8,337 bases of DNA from Micrococcales bacterium (lineage in GTDB: Bacteria; Actinomycetota; Actinomycetes; Actinomycetales; Dermatophilaceae). The notes below the pieces were generated by a model. That model had not been told where the DNA came from. It worked only from the letters and a program-made list of their open reading frames with translations, and made no database searches. A program made the position numbers and the translations under genes. Positions within the stretch are counted from its first letter, which is position 1, and each line of letters begins with the position of its first letter. Shown here one piece after another: positions 6,617 through 8,337 of the stretch. The stretch is from assembly GCA_003157445.1 (NCBI GenBank), contig PMJN01000209.1, forward strand, positions 1 to 8,337. The letters run 5' to 3'.

Positions 6617-7844
6617 GGCCGACGACAATCGCTGCGCCGAGCAACAGCTCACCCAGCACTGTCGCGCCGAACAGCAACGACGGTGCTCCTAAGCCACTAA
6701 GCCGGGCGGCACCGAGCGACCCGCCTGCCAGAGCGGTCGCAAGAGTCAGGACCAGGGAAGAGAGCAGACATGCCGACCCTGCGGTCTCGGCCTTGGCCCG
6801 CAAGGACGACAGGCGGGCCACTACGCGCAAGGACCGCCAGCCGACCAGGCATCCAGCAGCAACCGGGATCATGACACTGAGCCACATACCGGCGGGTAGC
6901 GGGCCGGGTGCCGGCACCGCGCCCAGCCCGGGGATCAGCGGCAGCAGACCAGGGTTGGAGTGCGACCAGGTGATTGCGGTGCCCTCGCCGAGGCCGAAGC
7001 CGGGCCCCGACATCCAGGATGCCGCCCAGAGCCCGACGTTTGGCAGGACCGTCAGCTGGCCAAGGCTGAGCATGACTAGGCCGACTGGATCGGCACCCAA
7101 CGCGTCGTCCAGTCGCCCGATCCGGCCCAGGTGGGCCACGACCATCACGACAGTCAGTGCCAGGCCCGCGCCGAAGACCGCCAATGCCCCCCACAGTCCC
7201 GGTCGAATGGCCCTGCGCAGATGTATCGGCACCCGGTCCTCAAACCATTCCGCAAGGTCGGGGGCCACCGAACCCATCTGACCCCGGAACTCAAGCGCGA
7301 GGGCAAACAGCACCGAGACCATGCCCACGACGGCTGTGCCCACTGCAGAGCTCAGCGCTGAGGCGTGCAATGGCTCGCCGACTGTGACCAGGGCGACGAC
7401 CAGTCCGACGGCAGCATAGGCACAGATGAAGAACAGGCACGCTCCCGCCACGTCCCGGCGTACCCCTCCCCACCGGCTCAACTTGCCAGGGCGACCGTCG
7501 TGGAACTGCCTGAATATCCGCCGGGCAGCAATCGTGGCTATGACCAGCGGGATAGTGGTCAGCAACAGAGGTGTCAGCGAGATAGTGGCAGGCCCGGAAC
7601 TCAGTTGGGCTCCATTGACCAGCAGCCAGAGGCTGGTGCCGACTGATAGTGCCCGGGGCCAGCCAACGGTGCTCTGCGGGCTGGCGACCCAGGCGAGAAC
7701 TACGGGCGCAGCGATGATAAGCATCGACACCAGTGCCGCAGAGGCACCGGCCACTGCTGAGACCCGCCGGAGCCGGCTGCCAGCGAGCGTATCCGAGGGG
7801 ACGCCCCTGACACGGATGCGGCGAACGCGATCGAACAGACTCAT
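6588..7844 (-). CDS. perM: PerM / DUF6350 family polytopic membrane protein
   Basis: This is a 418-aa integral membrane protein with about eight to ten hydrophobic spans, roughly 28-54, 64-80, 90-108, 134-156, 166-186, 213-238, 254-276, 318-336, 355-378 and 388-410. The third span begins ISLTPLLLTTIP. A later stretch has LGQLTVLPNVGLWAASWMSG followed by GPGFGLGEGT. Both resemble the DUF6350 family, and the location just before purN matches Rv0955 (PerM) of M. tuberculosis. PerM is linked there to cell division through stabilisation of FtsB and to persistence. Whether this protein shares that role is inferred from family and context. The start ATG 7844 has GGAG at 7853-7850, 5 nt upstream. The same frame is open to 8027, but those 61 extra residues are polar and lack a ribosome-binding site. 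Confidence 0.85.
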   Translation of the reverse strand: MSLFDRVRRIRVRGVPSDTLAGSRLRRVSAVAGASAALVSMLIIAAPVVLAWVASPQSTVGWPRALSVGTSLWLLVNGAQLSSGPATISLTPLLLTTIPLVIATIAARRIFRQFHDGRPGKLSRWGGVRRDVAGACLFFICAYAAVGLVVALVTVGEPLHASALSSAVGTAVVGMVSVLFALALEFRGQMGSVAPDLAEWFEDRVPIHLRRAIRPGLWGALAVFGAGLALTVVMVVAHLGRIGRLDDALGADPVGLVMLSLGQLTVLPNVGLWAASWMSGPGFGLGEGTAITWSHSNPGLLPLIPGLGAVPAPGPLPAGMWLSVMIPVAAGCLVGWRSLRVVARLSSLRAKAETAGSACLLSSLVLTLATALAGGSLGAARLSGLGAPSLLFGATVLGELLLGAAIVVGLSHLRAFRS

Positions 7845-7849
7845 CAGAT

Positions 7850-7853
7850 CTCC
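7850..7853 (-). promoter_or_regulatory. GGAG Shine-Dalgarno site deciding the perM-like start
   Basis: GGAG lies 5 nt before ATG 7844 on the minus strand. It favours this start over upstream starts in the same frame. Confidence 0.7.
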
Positions 7854-8065
7854 ATGGTCGCCGTTGCCGATCAAAAGTCGGGACAGGGCGCGCCGCGGCC
7901 CCGAGATTGCGCCAAGACTTGGTGCAAGGCGTTCCCGCTGACGCCCTGACTTTGCCGGATTTTCCATGTGGCTCACCACGTCGTCGCCGATCACCGGCAG
8001 AACCTCAAAGGTCAGGCTGTGGTGCACATTGGTCGAGCCATCGGCGCAGATGACGTCCCTGCCGA

Positions 8066-8107
8066 CGAGCTGTCACCAGTGCCGGCGCCGGCACTGCCAA
8101 CAGCTCG
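8066..8107. terminator. 42-bp near-perfect dyad, possible bidirectional terminator
   Basis: The centre 8077-8096 is a perfect 20-bp palindrome around GCCGGCGCCGGC. After a 3x3 unpaired bulge (8074-8076 and 8097-8099), outer arms CGAGCTGT (8066-8073) and ACAGCTCG (8100-8107) pair perfectly. In total 36 of 42 bases pair. As RNA it would form a long hairpin on either strand. No T-tract follows. A binding site for a dimeric protein is the main alternative to a terminator. Confidence 0.5.
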
Positions 8108-8337
8108 AACTGCCCACCGCGATCCTATGGACCTCACCGGGCGAGGGGCGGCTGCGCGAGAAACGAGACGCCCCTGGCAGGTACACCTTGCCCACCGGCG
8201 CCAACACGCCCAGAACGGTGCCGGAGGCTAGCTCCTGTCCCAGGCGGCTCACTGAAACATCCGCAGACTTCTCATCCGCATATTCGTTGCTGACACGCCG
8301 CCGGGCAGCGTTGCCGCATTGAAGTCACCCGCACCTG

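Larger units (their letters stand above)
7845..8337. other. No recognisable gene; region upstream of the perM-like gene
   Basis: All three minus-strand frames are interrupted between 8337 and the perM-like start. The plus-strand frames (7966-8322 and 7968-8231) have no ribosome-binding site and no family resemblance. In several actinobacteria sucD lies here; I see nothing like succinyl-CoA synthetase. The only structured element is the 42-bp dyad at 8066-8107. The promoter of the perM-like gene presumably lies between the dyad and 7844, but I see no convincing hexamers. Confidence 0.5.

Noticed and set aside
6166..7281. 371-aa open frame on the plus strand over the perM-like gene
   Set aside because: It is a shadow of the perM-like gene and of the small membrane protein. 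It is Arg/Pro-rich with no domain and no ribosome-binding site.
7845..8027. 61-residue N-terminal extension of the perM-like protein
   Set aside because: The frame is open, but the residues are polar. ATG 7844 has a well-placed GGAG site and gives the short cytoplasmic start expected before the first membrane span.

Overview
The window reads as chromosomal DNA of a high-GC actinomycete (Actinomycetota). The evidence is the G/C-rich third codon positions, frequent GTG/TTG starts, and a minus-strand block perM-like, purN, purH, folD, DUF3017. This is an order I know from actinobacterial genomes: Mycobacterium tuberculosis has perM-purN-purH, and Streptomyces has purN-purH-folD-DUF3017. I cannot assign a genus from sequence alone.

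Right half (2688-7844), conserved core, almost all on the minus strand. A polytopic PerM/DUF6350-type membrane protein (7844-6588) is followed by purN (6124-5501), purH (5504-3909), folD (3817-2954) and a small DUF3017 membrane protein (2957-2688). purN/purH and folD/DUF3017 are each joined by the same 4-nt GTGA stop/start overlap, a sign of translational coupling. PurN and PurH catalyse the two formyl-transfer steps of purine synthesis. FolD makes the 10-formyl-tetrahydrofolate both of them use, so the block is a purine plus one-carbon unit. A plus-strand gene for a small two- to three-span membrane protein (6197-6616, TTG start) diverges from purN and converges on perM, with the two 3' ends overlapping by 29 bp.

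Left part (1-2687), accessory and partly decayed. An intact lipoprotein gene with an AMIN-like domain (1001-2002) lies between two broken genes. One is the C-terminal half of an ArsR/SmtB metal-sensing repressor on the minus strand (865-678), frameshifted. The other is an Hsp20 alpha-crystallin gene on the plus strand (2007-2332), lacking its N-terminus and frameshifted near 2166-2168. A perfect 15-bp direct repeat with 22-bp spacing lies just upstream of the lipoprotein gene. About 355 bp of non-coding DNA separates the Hsp20 remnant from the DUF3017 gene. It holds a strong hairpin (2385-2424) and one copy of a roughly 50-bp element whose second copy lies inverted near the window start (12-61). 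Both copies keep an 8-bp stem although their loop lengths differ.

Flanks. No gene could be recognised in 1-677 or in 7845-8337. The right flank holds a 42-bp near-perfect dyad (8066-8107). I found no tRNA, rRNA, CRISPR array, intact transposase or phage gene. I also found no defence or biosynthetic system. The most unusual signals are the paired hairpin element, the operator-like direct repeat and the remnant/intact junctions around the lipoprotein gene.
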